Positions 1 through 7,709 of a stretch of DNA of 35,386 nucleotides are shown here, piece after piece (position 1 is the stretch's first letter; the number at the start of each line of letters is the position of its first letter). Below the pieces are notes generated by a model that worked only from the letters and a program-made list of their open reading frames with translations, did no database searches and was not told the origin of the DNA. Both the position numbers and the translations under genes were made by a program. The DNA is taken from the NCBI GenBank assembly GCA_045591035.1, contig JAZNSG010000044.1, positions 1 through 35,386 on the forward strand. The letters are read 5' to 3'. The stretch is from SIG440 sp045591035. GTDB taxonomy: Bacteria; Bacillota; Clostridia; Monoglobales; Monoglobaceae.

Positions 1-210
1 TCCCACCGCTAAAGCGGTCCCCCGTCTCGGCTCTCGCCTCGGTCGGCGCATAACAATTGCCACCGGCAATTTGCGCTCCTCAAGGGGAAGGCTTTGAGAT
101 TCTTCGCTACGCTCAGAATGACAATGTGGGGGCAGTTCAGAATGACAATAGGGACAGCTTACAAAGACTTAGCGCAAGGGTTGGATTGGTTTTCGTCATA
201 CAAAAAGCTT
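1..210. repeat. Gene-free, repeat-like intergenic DNA
   Basis: No credible gene is visible here. The stretch holds short palindromes: ACCGC-TAAA-GCGGT at 5-18 and AATTGCC-ACC-GGCAATT at 55-71. The phrase CAGAATGACAAT occurs twice, at 114-125 and 137-148. This composition is typical of dispersed intergenic repeats in clostridial genomes. The CCGCTAAAGCGG palindrome recurs near 17467, which supports a dispersed family, but only two places can be compared in this window. Confidence 0.45.
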
Positions 211-245
211 AAAAAATAAAAAATCTCGAACAAATCGAGATTTTT
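211..245 (-). terminator. Intrinsic terminator of trpB
   Basis: A 9-bp inverted repeat (AAATCTCGA at 221-229, TCGAGATTT at 235-243) is followed on the minus strand by a T-rich tract. It lies about 95 bp past the trpB stop codon. Confidence 0.7.
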
Positions 246-337
246 CATTATTTGCTTAAGAATATATCATTAAAAGTAATGTTATTATTTATTTAATTCA
301 GCCTTTTCGCGTTCGGGACTATTTTAACATCCCCTTT

Positions 338-1579
338 TTAGATATTGTAATCAAGTTTAAACTGCTCACCACAGCCATACTTTTCATAAACATAGTCAAT
401 ATCTTTGTCACCGCGTCCTGAAAGGCAGCCCAGTATTGAGCCTGATTTGTTCTCTCGTGCGTATCTGATAGCATAAGCAACAGCGTGAGCACTTTCAATT
501 GCGGGGATGATACCTTCGTATCTTGAAAGGAGGAAGAATGCTTCCATTGCCTCGTCATCACTAACGGTTTCATAGTGAACTCTGCCGGCATCCTTGAGAT
601 ATGCATGTTCAGGACCAACGCCCGGATAATCAAGACCACTTGCAATTGAATAAACAGGAAGAGGTTCACCGTTTTCATCCTGAAGCAGGTAGCTTTCAAA
701 ACCGTGAAGTCTGCCTTTTGTACCAAACTTCATAGTTGCGGCGTGGTCGCCTATGTTTTCGCCTTTACCTAAAGGCTCGATTCCATAAATCTCAACCGGG
801 TCAGCCAGGAAAGGTGTGAACATACCAAGTGAGTTTGAACCACCGCCAACACAAGCACAAATTGCATCGGGCATAATTCCGGTCATATCAAGGAACTGTT
901 CTCTTGCTTCGATGCCGATAACAGACTGGAAATCACGCACCATTTTCGGGAATGGATGGGGACCAAGGCAAGAGCCTATGCAGTAGATTGCCTTGTCGTA
1001 TTCTTTAAGGTAAGCATCAAAAGCAGCGTCCACAGCTTCTTTCAGGGTTTTGAGACCATGAGTTACAGGGATAACGTTTGCTCCAAGCATTTTCATGCGT
1101 ATTACGTTGGGATGTTGTTTTTCAATATCAACTTCGCCCATATAAATATCGCATTCCATGCCAAAGTATGCAGCGGCAGTAGCCAAAGCAACACCGTGCT
1201 GACCGGCACCTGTTTCGGCAATAAGCTTCTTTTTGCCCATATATTTTGCCAAAAGTCCCTCGCCCATACAGTGGTTAAGCTTGTGGGCACCGGTGTGGTT
1301 AAGGTCCTCACGCTTTAGATAAATCTGGCAGTTGCCGAAGAGCTTTGAGAGCCTTTCACAGTGGTGAACGGGGGTTGGTCTGCCCTGGAATTCTTTTCTG
1401 ATTCTGCGAAGCTCGTTTATGAATTGGGCAGAGTGGCAGATTGCTTCATAAGCATCGTCGGCTTCTTTGAAAGCAGGTTCAAGCTCTTTTGGAAGAAAAG
1501 CACCGCCATATTCGCCGAAATAACCGTCTTTGGTTGGAAATTCCTTGAGGTAGTTGTCAAAATTTCTGTAGTTGTTCAT
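338..1579 (-). CDS. trpB: Tryptophan synthase beta chain (TrpB)
   Basis: PLP-dependent beta subunit, which condenses indole with L-serine to make L-tryptophan in the cytoplasm. The 413-residue length is normal. It shows the N-terminal FGEYGG motif, the PLP-lysine motif HTGAHK with K100, the catalytic-region motif AETGAGQHG, the phosphate-binding loop GGGSN and the C-terminal GRGDKD. Loop residues after the PLP lysine (KLNHCMGEG) differ from the usual KINNALGQ, so it may be a divergent paralogue. No trpA or other trp gene is adjacent, which suggests a stand-alone enzyme for indole salvage or one partnered by genes elsewhere. The start is supported by the ribosome site AAAGGA. Transcription starts about 145 bp upstream and passes an apparent attenuator. 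Confidence 0.93.
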   Translation of the reverse strand: MNNYRNFDNYLKEFPTKDGYFGEYGGAFLPKELEPAFKEADDAYEAICHSAQFINELRRIRKEFQGRPTPVHHCERLSKLFGNCQIYLKREDLNHTGAHKLNHCMGEGLLAKYMGKKKLIAETGAGQHGVALATAAAYFGMECDIYMGEVDIEKQHPNVIRMKMLGANVIPVTHGLKTLKEAVDAAFDAYLKEYDKAIYCIGSCLGPHPFPKMVRDFQSVIGIEAREQFLDMTGIMPDAICACVGGGSNSLGMFTPFLADPVEIYGIEPLGKGENIGDHAATMKFGTKGRLHGFESYLLQDENGEPLPVYSIASGLDYPGVGPEHAYLKDAGRVHYETVSDDEAMEAFFLLSRYEGIIPAIESAHAVAYAIRYARENKSGSILGCLSGRGDKDIDYVYEKYGCGEQFKLDYNI

Positions 1580-1629
1580 AATAAGTATCCTTTCTTTTAA
1601 AAAATCAAGTCGGATATTTTTAATAAAAA

Positions 1630-1655
1630 AATCCTCTGAACAGCATCAGAAGATT
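1630..1655 (-). terminator. Leader terminator (attenuator) upstream of trpB
   Basis: The minus-strand RNA forms a 10-bp stem (AAUCUUCUGA with UCAGAGGAUU, one G-U pair) with a 6-nt loop, followed at once by six U residues. The stem is fully paired only in the minus-strand transcript. It sits between the trpB promoter and the trpB start, so it can end transcription before the gene. Confidence 0.8.
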
Positions 1656-1670
1656 AAAGCACCAAAATAT

Positions 1671-1725
1671 ATCAGTCCTCATCTCATCTAATCTCAGCAT
1701 ATTCAATCTCATCTAATCTGTTCTG
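1671..1725 (-). promoter_or_regulatory. TRAP-like binding array in the trpB leader
   Basis: Read on the minus strand the 55 nt divide into eleven 5-nt units: CAGAA, CAGAU, UAGAU, GAGAU, UGAAU, AUGCU, GAGAU, UAGAU, GAGAU, GAGGA, CUGAU. Eight begin with NAG. The trp RNA-binding attenuation protein (TRAP, MtrB) is an 11-mer that binds about eleven (G/U)AG triplets spaced by 2-3 nt. The first units can also pair with the 5' arm of the terminator (CAGAA-CA-GAUUA at 1714-1725 with UAAUCUUCUG at 1647-1656), giving an antiterminator that a bound protein would block. No mtrB gene lies in the window. Confidence 0.6.
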
Positions 1726-1731
1726 TATTCA

Positions 1732-1760
1732 AATATATCATATAACGGAGCGTTTGTCAA
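1732..1760 (-). promoter_or_regulatory. Sigma-A promoter of trpB
   Basis: On the minus strand, TTGACA (1755-1760), a 17-bp spacer and TATATT (1732-1737). Transcription would begin at about 1725, directly at the TRAP-like array. Confidence 0.8.
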
Positions 1761-1789
1761 GTTAAGGAAGAACGATTTGTCGCAAAAAT

Positions 1790-1819
1790 ACATATTATGT
1801 AGTGTAACACCCATAATTT
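1790..1819 (+). promoter_or_regulatory. Possible sigma-E promoter of the cotJ operon
   Basis: ACATATT (1790-1796), a 15-bp spacer and CATAATTT (1812-1819) resemble the mother-cell sigma-E consensus (KMATATT, 14-15 bp, CATACAHT). No sigma-A promoter is visible here. The predicted start site lies very near the ribosome site, so the match is tentative. Confidence 0.4.
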
Positions 1820-1838
1820 TATGAAAGGATTGAGATTT

Positions 1839-2021
1839 ATGGCAAATATGTCATTTATTATACAGCCTGAGGGTTATGCTTATGTGCCCACGCAGACGGC
1901 AAACGACAGAAACCTGTATTCTCCCGAAATGGGTCTTGAAAGGGGAACAATTTTCCCGACTCTTGACCTACCCTTGGGAGTTTATGGGAACCAAAATCTC
2001 ACAAAGGAGGATGAACGATAA
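1839..2021 (+). CDS. cotJA: Spore coat-associated protein CotJA
   Basis: Small 60-residue CotJA-family protein, first gene of a cotJABC operon. In Bacillus the three proteins are made in the mother cell and assembled together into the inner spore coat. The sequence has the family pattern of a short aromatic/proline-rich protein (QPEGYAYVPTQ) and the typical ending GTIFPTLDLPLGVYG. The start at 1839 is preferred over an in-frame ATG at 1821 because AAAGGATTG lies 6-9 bp before it. Its stop codon shares one base with the cotJB start (TAATG), so the two are translationally coupled. Confidence 0.85.
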   Translation: MANMSFIIQPEGYAYVPTQTANDRNLYSPEMGLERGTIFPTLDLPLGVYGNQNLTKEDER

Positions 2022-2266
2022 TGAATGAGAGAAATGCCCTTATGAAACAGATTCAGGAATATGGATTTGCTGCCCATGAGTGGAATTTGTATCTTGACAC
2101 TCATCCAACCAGCAAAATGGCACTTGAATATTTTAACAAAATGAGCAAAAAGGCAAAGGAACTTAAGAAAATGTATATTGAAAAGTACGGCCCCATAACT
2201 GCTTCAGATGTTGACAATAAAGATGAATGGACCTGGGTTAATGATCCTTGGCCCTGGAACAATTAA
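2021..2266 (+). CDS. cotJB: Spore coat protein CotJB
   Basis: CotJB-family protein of 81 residues, the usual size. It begins with a helical region containing GFAAHEWNLYLDTHP and ends in the aromatic tail WTWVNDPWPWNN, both typical of the family. It is needed with CotJA and CotJC for their joint deposition in the coat. A strong ribosome site (AAAGGAGG) lies inside the end of cotJA. The gene is followed after 15 bp by the cotJC start with its own GGAGG site. Confidence 0.88.
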   Translation: MNERNALMKQIQEYGFAAHEWNLYLDTHPTSKMALEYFNKMSKKAKELKKMYIEKYGPITASDVDNKDEWTWVNDPWPWNN

Positions 2267-2281
2267 GGAGGTAAATGTTTT

Positions 2282-2524
2282 ATGTGGAGTTATTTAAAAA
2301 AATTGCAGTATCCGATAAATATAAAAAATCCAAATCCTAAACTTGCCAGTTTTATAATCAGCCAATACGGTGGCCCTCATGGCGAAATGGGGGCAGCAAT
2401 GAGATATCTTTCTCAACGCTTCTCTATGCCCAACGGTATAACAAAGGCTACACTTACGGATATTGGTATATCCGTAGCATTATTGCACACTGCGACGGTA
2501 ATGACAAAAAGCCCTTTTTATTGA
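2282..2524 (+). pseudogene. cotJC: cotJC, 5' part, interrupted by a serine-recombinase element
   Basis: N-terminal part of the Mn-catalase-like coat protein CotJC. Residues 1-61 (2282-2466) match the family: MWSYLKKLQYP, then SQYGGPHGEMGAAMRYLSQR and ATLTDIG. After 2466 the reading frame enters foreign DNA and adds 19 unrelated residues before stopping at 2524. A full CotJC is about 190-200 residues, and the rest is at 9627-10032. Joining 2466 to 9627 gives 591 bp, or 196 residues, in a single frame with TDIG running into TEELAHLE. The break falls directly before the first metal-binding motif, so the 80-residue product should be inactive. It may be a reversible split gene rather than a dead one. 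Confidence 0.9.
2444..2487. other. attL: left junction of the cotJC element
   Basis: The cotJC half-site (2444-2464) meets the element half-site (2467-2487) at core GG 2465-2466. The element arm, read inward, carries TGCAAT 16-21 nt and GATA 3-6 nt from the core, mirroring the arm at attR. The junction also forms a local palindrome, TACGGATAT-TGGT-ATATCCGTA. Confidence 0.72.
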
Positions 2525-2549
2525 CAAAAAACGCAGTATGTGTTATAAT
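2521..2549 (+). promoter_or_regulatory. Consensus sigma-A promoter for the element cargo
   Basis: TTGACA (2521-2526), a 17-bp spacer and TATAAT (2544-2549), a perfect match just inside the left end and overlapping the stop codon of the truncated cotJC. It would express the zinc-ribbon gene in vegetative cells while the element is integrated. Confidence 0.85.
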
Positions 2550-2578
2550 TGTAAAAAATTTTGAAAGGACTGAAAACA

Positions 2579-4534
2579 ATGATTTGTCAAAATTGTGGAA
2601 AAGAAATAGCAGATAATTCAACTTTTTGTAGTGAGTGCGGCAGCCAGGTTTCTTTACCTGAGGATGTTGTTGCTGATACTACACAACAAATTCCGAATGA
2701 ACCTGTAATCAACGATGAGGTAGCCGTTAGTGAGCAGGAAGTTGCGGAGAGGTCTGCTGTGCTGACTGCTGAAGAGGCTGAACCTGTTTATTGCAGCAAT
2801 TGTGGCAGCTTGATGCCTGAAGGAAGCAATGTTTGTCCATCATGCAACAATATTGCTGATGTTGAGCCGTCAGTTCCCGGAAAGAAGAGCTTTTGGAAGA
2901 AGAAGGCAGTTGTTATTCCCGTGGCAATCATTGCGTTTTTGCTCCTTGTCGTAAGGCCTATTTACCCTTATGCTAAGAATATGATTGCAAAGCTTATCTT
3001 GTCACCGGAGAAATATCTTGCTTATGTTGTTAGCAATAGTTCAGAAGATTATGTTGATACAATTTCAAAGACTATTTCGGATGTGAAAGAAAATATTTCA
3101 AACGGTACAGGTGCAAAAGGTAAGATGGAACTCGTTGCCGAAGATGGACTTTCTGATATTGTTGAAGAACTTGCGGATTATGATGTGGCTGAATATATCG
3201 ATTGGTTGAAAAAAATAGCTATATCATATGAGACAAACACCAAAGATATGAAAACTGATTTTAGTTTGAAGCTTGACGTTAATGATGTAACTCTCGGTGA
3301 GTTCGACACTGTAGTAGATATGGAAAACCAGGATGTTTATATGAGTGTTCCTTATGCCTCTGAATATTTTTATGTATCAAATGATAATGGTTATTCATAT
3401 TATGATGAGTCAACAGAAATAATTCAGGATGTAATGAAGGCTTTGCCTGAAAAGGCTGGTACTAAAAAGCTTCTTACAAAATACATAAAAGCTACAGTAA
3501 AAAGCATTGAAGATGTTGAAGAATCAACGGAAAAAATTGAAGCTGACGGTATTTCTCAAAAGGTTACAAAGCTTACGGTTGACCTTGATGGTGAATTGAT
3601 CAAAAATGTTTCTGTAAACTTTTTGGAAGAACTTAAAGAAGACAAAGAAATGGAAAAAGTCGTTGAGGATATTGCAGATGCAGCTGATGTAGACAGCAAT
3701 GATTTCTGGGATGCAGTTGATTATGCGATAGAAGATATTGAGGATACTGACGCTGAGTATTTTGATACCGGTGTAAAGATTGATGTTTATGTTAATGGCA
3801 AGGGTGAAATAGCCGGCTTTATGGTGCGTGCTGAAGACGTTAAAATTTCATGCTATACAGCTGAAAAAGGTAATAAATTTGGCTCACTCTTTGAATTACG
3901 TGCTGACGGTACAACATTCAAAATTGAAGGTAACGGAAAGTCTTTCGGCAACAAACGCTCGGGTAAATTTACCGTAAAAGCTGTGGGCGTTTCAATTTTG
4001 GACTTTGAAATTGATGATGTGAATACTAATTTGCTTAAGGAAGGTATATTCAACGGCAGCATTACATTCAAATGTTCTGAGGATGCTCTTGATTTGCTTG
4101 AGTCTCAATTATACAATGATGTTTCATTGTCTGAGCTTTCTAAACTTTCATTTACTATAAAGTCTAAATCAAAGTCTATGGATGATGCTGATTTTGAATT
4201 TGTAATTAACGACGGAAAGAAAGCTATAGTAAAATTGACCACAAAAGCAAGTACTCAGAAGAGTAAGGATGTAAAAATTCCTGATAATTATATTGATGTC
4301 GAAGATTCTTCAGAGCTTGAGGATTGGGTTAAAGACATTGATATATCTGCACTTGTTTCAAAGTTAGAAGATGCAAAATTCCCGGATGAAATAGTAACTG
4401 CTGTAGAAGAGGCTAAAGAATATATAGAAAACTATTCAAGCTATGGTACGTTCGGAAATTATGCTTACGATGATTATGGTTATGATTACGACTATGACTA
4501 TGACTATGATTATGACTATGGTTATGACTATTAA
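2579..4534 (+). CDS. Zinc-ribbon membrane protein with YD-repeat tail (unknown function)
   Basis: Protein of 651 residues with no function I can name. The N-terminus has two zinc ribbons (C3, C6, C17, C20 and C72, C75, C86, C89) joined by an acidic linker. A lysine patch and one transmembrane helix follow at about 109-127. Residues from about 140 onward form a large, acidic, probably extracellular domain rich in beta-strand and short acidic helices. The protein ends in a low-complexity Tyr-Asp tail. The ATG at 2579 is chosen over an upstream TTG at 2561 because AAAGGA lies between them. It is the first gene after the element's left-end promoter, with a terminator behind it. It may sense or anchor at the membrane, but this is a guess. 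Confidence 0.75.
   Translation: MICQNCGKEIADNSTFCSECGSQVSLPEDVVADTTQQIPNEPVINDEVAVSEQEVAERSAVLTAEEAEPVYCSNCGSLMPEGSNVCPSCNNIADVEPSVPGKKSFWKKKAVVIPVAIIAFLLLVVRPIYPYAKNMIAKLILSPEKYLAYVVSNSSEDYVDTISKTISDVKENISNGTGAKGKMELVAEDGLSDIVEELADYDVAEYIDWLKKIAISYETNTKDMKTDFSLKLDVNDVTLGEFDTVVDMENQDVYMSVPYASEYFYVSNDNGYSYYDESTEIIQDVMKALPEKAGTKKLLTKYIKATVKSIEDVEESTEKIEADGISQKVTKLTVDLDGELIKNVSVNFLEELKEDKEMEKVVEDIADAADVDSNDFWDAVDYAIEDIEDTDAEYFDTGVKIDVYVNGKGEIAGFMVRAEDVKISCYTAEKGNKFGSLFELRADGTTFKIEGNGKSFGNKRSGKFTVKAVGVSILDFEIDDVNTNLLKEGIFNGSITFKCSEDALDLLESQLYNDVSLSELSKLSFTIKSKSKSMDDADFEFVINDGKKAIVKLTTKASTQKSKDVKIPDNYIDVEDSSELEDWVKDIDISALVSKLEDAKFPDEIVTAVEEAKEYIENYSSYGTFGNYAYDDYGYDYDYDYDYDYDYGYDY
4466..4531 (+). 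repeat. Tandem Tyr-Asp codon repeat
   Basis: A run of degenerate 6-bp units (GACTAT/GATTAT) encodes the alternating Tyr-Asp C-terminus of the zinc-ribbon protein. Unit gain or loss would keep the frame and change tail length only. Confidence 0.8.
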
Positions 4535-4572
4535 TGAACCAAAAACTTTGTTGACAACATAATACAGACAAG

Positions 4573-4608
4573 GAAAACTGAGAGCTATAAAAGTTCTCAG
4601 TTTTCTTT
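4573..4608 (+). terminator. Terminator after the zinc-ribbon gene
   Basis: An 11-bp stem (GAAAACTGAGA at 4573-4583, TCTCAGTTTTC at 4595-4605) ends in a short T run. It sits just before the ABC ATPase and could be a partial terminator within a four-gene unit. Confidence 0.65.
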
Positions 4609-4622
4609 GAAGGGAAATGATT

Positions 4623-5285
4623 ATGAAAATTGAGCAAATAAAAAAAAGCTACAAAAAGAAAAAAATATTAGAAGATATTACACTGAATGTTGAAAATGGG
4701 CAATGTATTGGACTCCTTGGCAGTAACGGTAGCGGGAAATCGACCGTATTAAACATTCTTGCAGGGATTATCAAAGCAGACAGCGGTAAATTTCTTTATG
4801 ATGATATTGACCTTTTGCGGGATACTAAGAAGCGTTCCAAGTTGATTGGATATGTTCCTCAAGGGATACCGCTGCTTGAAGAACTGAATGCATTGGATAA
4901 CCTTAGGCTATGGTACTCACCCTCCGATTTAAAAAGAGAACTATCAAATGGTGTATTGACAATGTTGGGGATTGATGAGTTTGTTAAAACTCCCGTATAT
5001 AAGATGTCCGGAGGCATGAAAAAGCGGCTTTCTATCGGATGCGCTGTTGCTCACAAACCAAAAATTTTGCTGCTTGACGAACCATCTGCCGCTTTGGATT
5101 TGAAATGCAAAGAACATATTTCTGAATATCTTCTTAAATACAAATCGGAAGGGAATATAATTATTCTTGCTACTCACGATTTGCAGGAAATCCCAATTTG
5201 TGACCAACTGTTTGTGTTAAAAGGCGGACTTTTACATCCTGCTGAATTTAACGGAGATGTACAGGGATTGGTGGGAATGTTATAA
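4623..5285 (+). CDS. ABC transporter ATPase subunit
   Basis: ATP-binding subunit of an ABC-2-type exporter, about 220 residues. All motifs are intact: Walker A GSNGSGKS at 33-40, the Q-loop in GYVPQG, signature MSGGM, Walker B LLLDEP and the switch histidine in ATHD. The ATG at 4623 is better spaced (9 bp) from AAGGGA than the ATG at 4617. The stop codon is one base before the first permease start, so ATPase and two permeases form one operon. The family usually exports peptides, lipids or drugs, or gives self-protection against antimicrobial peptides. The substrate cannot be told from sequence. Confidence 0.9.
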   Translation: MKIEQIKKSYKKKKILEDITLNVENGQCIGLLGSNGSGKSTVLNILAGIIKADSGKFLYDDIDLLRDTKKRSKLIGYVPQGIPLLEELNALDNLRLWYSPSDLKRELSNGVLTMLGIDEFVKTPVYKMSGGMKKRLSIGCAVAHKPKILLLDEPSAALDLKCKEHISEYLLKYKSEGNIIILATHDLQEIPICDQLFVLKGGLLHPAEFNGDVQGLVGML

Positions 5286-5286
5286 A

Positions 5287-6522
5287 ATGAGAAAAAAGTA
5301 TTTTATGTTACAGCTTAAGAGAGTTTTTAAGCTGTATCCTACGATATTGCTTATTACTTTAGCAACAGTTGCAAGTATTGTCATAGCTTGTGTGGTTTTG
5401 CTGCAGGTAAACAACACAAACGACAAAAAAAACGAAATTACTTTAGGCATTGTCGGAGATGTCGAAAATACATACATTGATATTGGTTTAAATGCGATAA
5501 GAAGTATGGATAGCTTAAACTTTCATTTTGAATGCTTGACATTAAGCGAAGACGATGCAATAAAAGCCCTGAAAAGTCGTGATATAAGCGGCTATCTTCA
5601 AATACCGGATAACTATATAGAAAATATACTTCGAGGAAGAAATATTCCGGCTAAATATGTTACTTTGAATGCACCTGAAGGATTTGGGTCAATTATTTCA
5701 GCAGAAATTGCCGAAACTGCCTCCGATATTGTTACAGAATCACAAATCGGCATTTACAGTATGCAAGAGTTTATGATTGACCATGAGGTGGAAAGTTTCA
5801 GAGCGAACACTGATGCTCTTATGCTGCGGTATATGGATTTTATAATAAACAGAAATGAAATTTATAACATAATCAACTTGGGCATATCTGATTCTATTTC
5901 ACTTCCTGCATATTATATATGTGGGTTGCTTTTGTTGTTTATTATGCTTTGGGGAATTTCGTGCAGCAAAATTTTTACCGGAAAAAACAATGAATATTCC
6001 AAACTGTTAAACATATCCGGAATAACACCACGTCACCAGTTTTTGTGTGAATATACTGCGTATTTGATTGTTACACTTACAACTTTGGTCTTGTTTGCTT
6101 CGGTTTTTGGTGGAGTAGTGAAAAACCTTGAACTGAATATTCCGGAGCTTGTAGGCGTCAGAATCATTGATTGTGTTATGTTTATCGTAAAGATAGTGCC
6201 TGTTGTAGTTATGATAACATTGATGCAAACTGCTGTTTACGAGCTTATCCAAAACAATATAACTGCTCTTTTAATGCAATTTTTACTTACAATTGTTCTT
6301 GGATACATCTCGGGTTGTTTCTATCCAACTCACTTTTTCCCTGAGACCTTACAAAAGATAATCGCGTTCTTACCAATAGGTGCCGGATTTTCATATATGC
6401 GTCAGTCGATGACAGGTTTTCCATCCTTCGTCAATACTGTTGCGGTACTTGGTTATGCTGTGGTGTTCTTTAGTTTAACAAGCTGTGTAAAAAAATGCAG
6501 AATTGCAGGTGATACCAGATGA
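5287..6522 (+). CDS. ABC-2 type permease, first subunit
   Basis: Membrane subunit of 411 residues. One transmembrane helix near the N-terminus (YPTILLITLATVASIVIAC) is followed by an extracytoplasmic domain of about 170 residues, then about five helices. This is the ABC-2 layout with a large loop after helix 1. The ATG at 5287 is preferred over the 30-bp longer frame because it follows GGTGGGA and does not run into the ATPase gene. The 3' end overlaps the next permease by four bases (ATGA). With the second permease it would form a heterodimeric exporter. Confidence 0.82.
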   Translation: MRKKYFMLQLKRVFKLYPTILLITLATVASIVIACVVLLQVNNTNDKKNEITLGIVGDVENTYIDIGLNAIRSMDSLNFHFECLTLSEDDAIKALKSRDISGYLQIPDNYIENILRGRNIPAKYVTLNAPEGFGSIISAEIAETASDIVTESQIGIYSMQEFMIDHEVESFRANTDALMLRYMDFIINRNEIYNIINLGISDSISLPAYYICGLLLLFIMLWGISCSKIFTGKNNEYSKLLNISGITPRHQFLCEYTAYLIVTLTTLVLFASVFGGVVKNLELNIPELVGVRIIDCVMFIVKIVPVVVMITLMQTAVYELIQNNITALLMQFLLTIVLGYISGCFYPTHFFPETLQKIIAFLPIGAGFSYMRQSMTGFPSFVNTVAVLGYAVVFFSLTSCVKKCRIAGDTR

Positions 6523-7679
6523 TAAAACTGTACAAGTATTTTCTTTGGTTTTATATGTTAACAAAGAGGCTTCTTTGTGAATGGGGCTTTGTGATTTTAC
6601 TTTGTTTGATACCGCTTGGCAGTATATTAATAAATATGGCTATGTCGGCTGAAAGTGGAGTTGTACATATCGTTCTTTGTTCTGAAGATAACGACCCAAC
6701 ATCTTTAAGAGTTATTAATTCATTATTGTCTGACAACAGCGTCATTCAGTTTTCGCAAAGTGACTCTGCAGATGAAGCAATAAAGGCTGTTGCTGCACAC
6801 GATGCAGATTCGGCATGGATTTTCACACCGGACCTTTCAAAGAAAATTGATGAATATGCGGCTCATCCTGCTATCGCAGAGCCAGTTGTTGAAGTGGTTA
6901 GTCGCGAGGATTCGCTGGCACTCAAGATTGTCAGAGAAAAGCTTTTTGGAGCTGTTTACGGTGAATTTTCGTATTCTATTTATACTAATTTTATGTATTC
7001 AGACATGGTTAGAGAGCAAACTGTTTCGCCGGATGATGCACGGAATTATTATCAATCTATGGAAAAAAGTAACAATATTATTGAAATTGAACGTTTTGGT
7101 GCGAAAACTTCACATAACAATTCAAATTATTTAATAGCCCCAATTCGAGGTATATTATCTTTAATGATAGTTTTATGTGCCTTAACAGCTGCAATGTACT
7201 ATTTAAAGGAGCAAGAATTGGGTAAATTTGCGTGGTTATCTGTTGAAAAGCGCATAGTCCCTGCCATATCTTCGTGCTTTTCGGCCTCGTGCCTTTCGGC
7301 AATAGCGGTGTTCATTACCATTAAATTTTCAGGGATATCAGTCGGCACGTTTAATGAACTCGTATCCATGATACTGTTTATAATTGCTACAACAGGGTTT
7401 TGTATGACTTTGACCACTTTGTTTCGTTCGGCGGGGAAATTTGGAGCTGTAATTCCCGGTATTATAATTATAATGCTTGTGCTTTCACCTATTTTCTTTA
7501 ACATGAAGGTCTTGAGGCCGGTTCGTTTAATGCTTCCAACATACTATTATCTACAATCAATATATAATACAGAATACTATCTGTATACGATAATTTATTG
7601 TATCGCAACATACTTTATCGGATTTGTTCTGAATAAGTTTCTTGCTGAGCGGAGATATCAGGATTCTGTTATTATATAA
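6519..7679 (+). CDS. ABC-2 type permease, second subunit
   Basis: Membrane subunit of 386 residues with the same plan as its neighbour: an N-terminal helix (WGFVILLCLIPLGSILINMAM), an extracytoplasmic domain of about 170 residues, then a bundle of about five helices ending near the C-terminus. Start and upstream stop overlap as ATGA, showing translational coupling. Sequence identity to the first permease looks low despite the shared topology, so an obligate heterodimer is likely. It is the last gene of the cargo operon and converges on the recombinase gene across a shared terminator. Confidence 0.82.
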   Translation: MIKLYKYFLWFYMLTKRLLCEWGFVILLCLIPLGSILINMAMSAESGVVHIVLCSEDNDPTSLRVINSLLSDNSVIQFSQSDSADEAIKAVAAHDADSAWIFTPDLSKKIDEYAAHPAIAEPVVEVVSREDSLALKIVREKLFGAVYGEFSYSIYTNFMYSDMVREQTVSPDDARNYYQSMEKSNNIIEIERFGAKTSHNNSNYLIAPIRGILSLMIVLCALTAAMYYLKEQELGKFAWLSVEKRIVPAISSCFSASCLSAIAVFITIKFSGISVGTFNELVSMILFIIATTGFCMTLTTLFRSAGKFGAVIPGIIIIMLVLSPIFFNMKVLRPVRLMLPTYYYLQSIYNTEYYLYTIIYCIATYFIGFVLNKFLAERRYQDSVII

Positions 7680-7709
7680 AAATGAGGGCTAAATTTTTAG
7701 CCCTCATTT
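7680..7709. terminator. Bidirectional terminator between permease and recombinase
   Basis: A 14-bp inverted repeat (AAATGAGGGCTAAA at 7680-7693, TTTAGCCCTCATTT at 7696-7709). It overlaps the recombinase stop codon and serves two converging genes. Confidence 0.85.

Noticed and set aside
1620..1712. A Trp-containing leader peptide for classical trp attenuation
   Set aside because: A 30-codon frame begins in the leader and has one UGG just before the terminator. It has no Shine-Dalgarno site, only one Trp codon, and reads through the terminator. The 5-nt NAG phase fits TRAP better.
2282..2524. A complete 80-residue CotJC variant
   Set aside because: The last 19 residues have no family similarity and begin exactly at the attL core, while the true C-terminal part is intact at 9627-10032.
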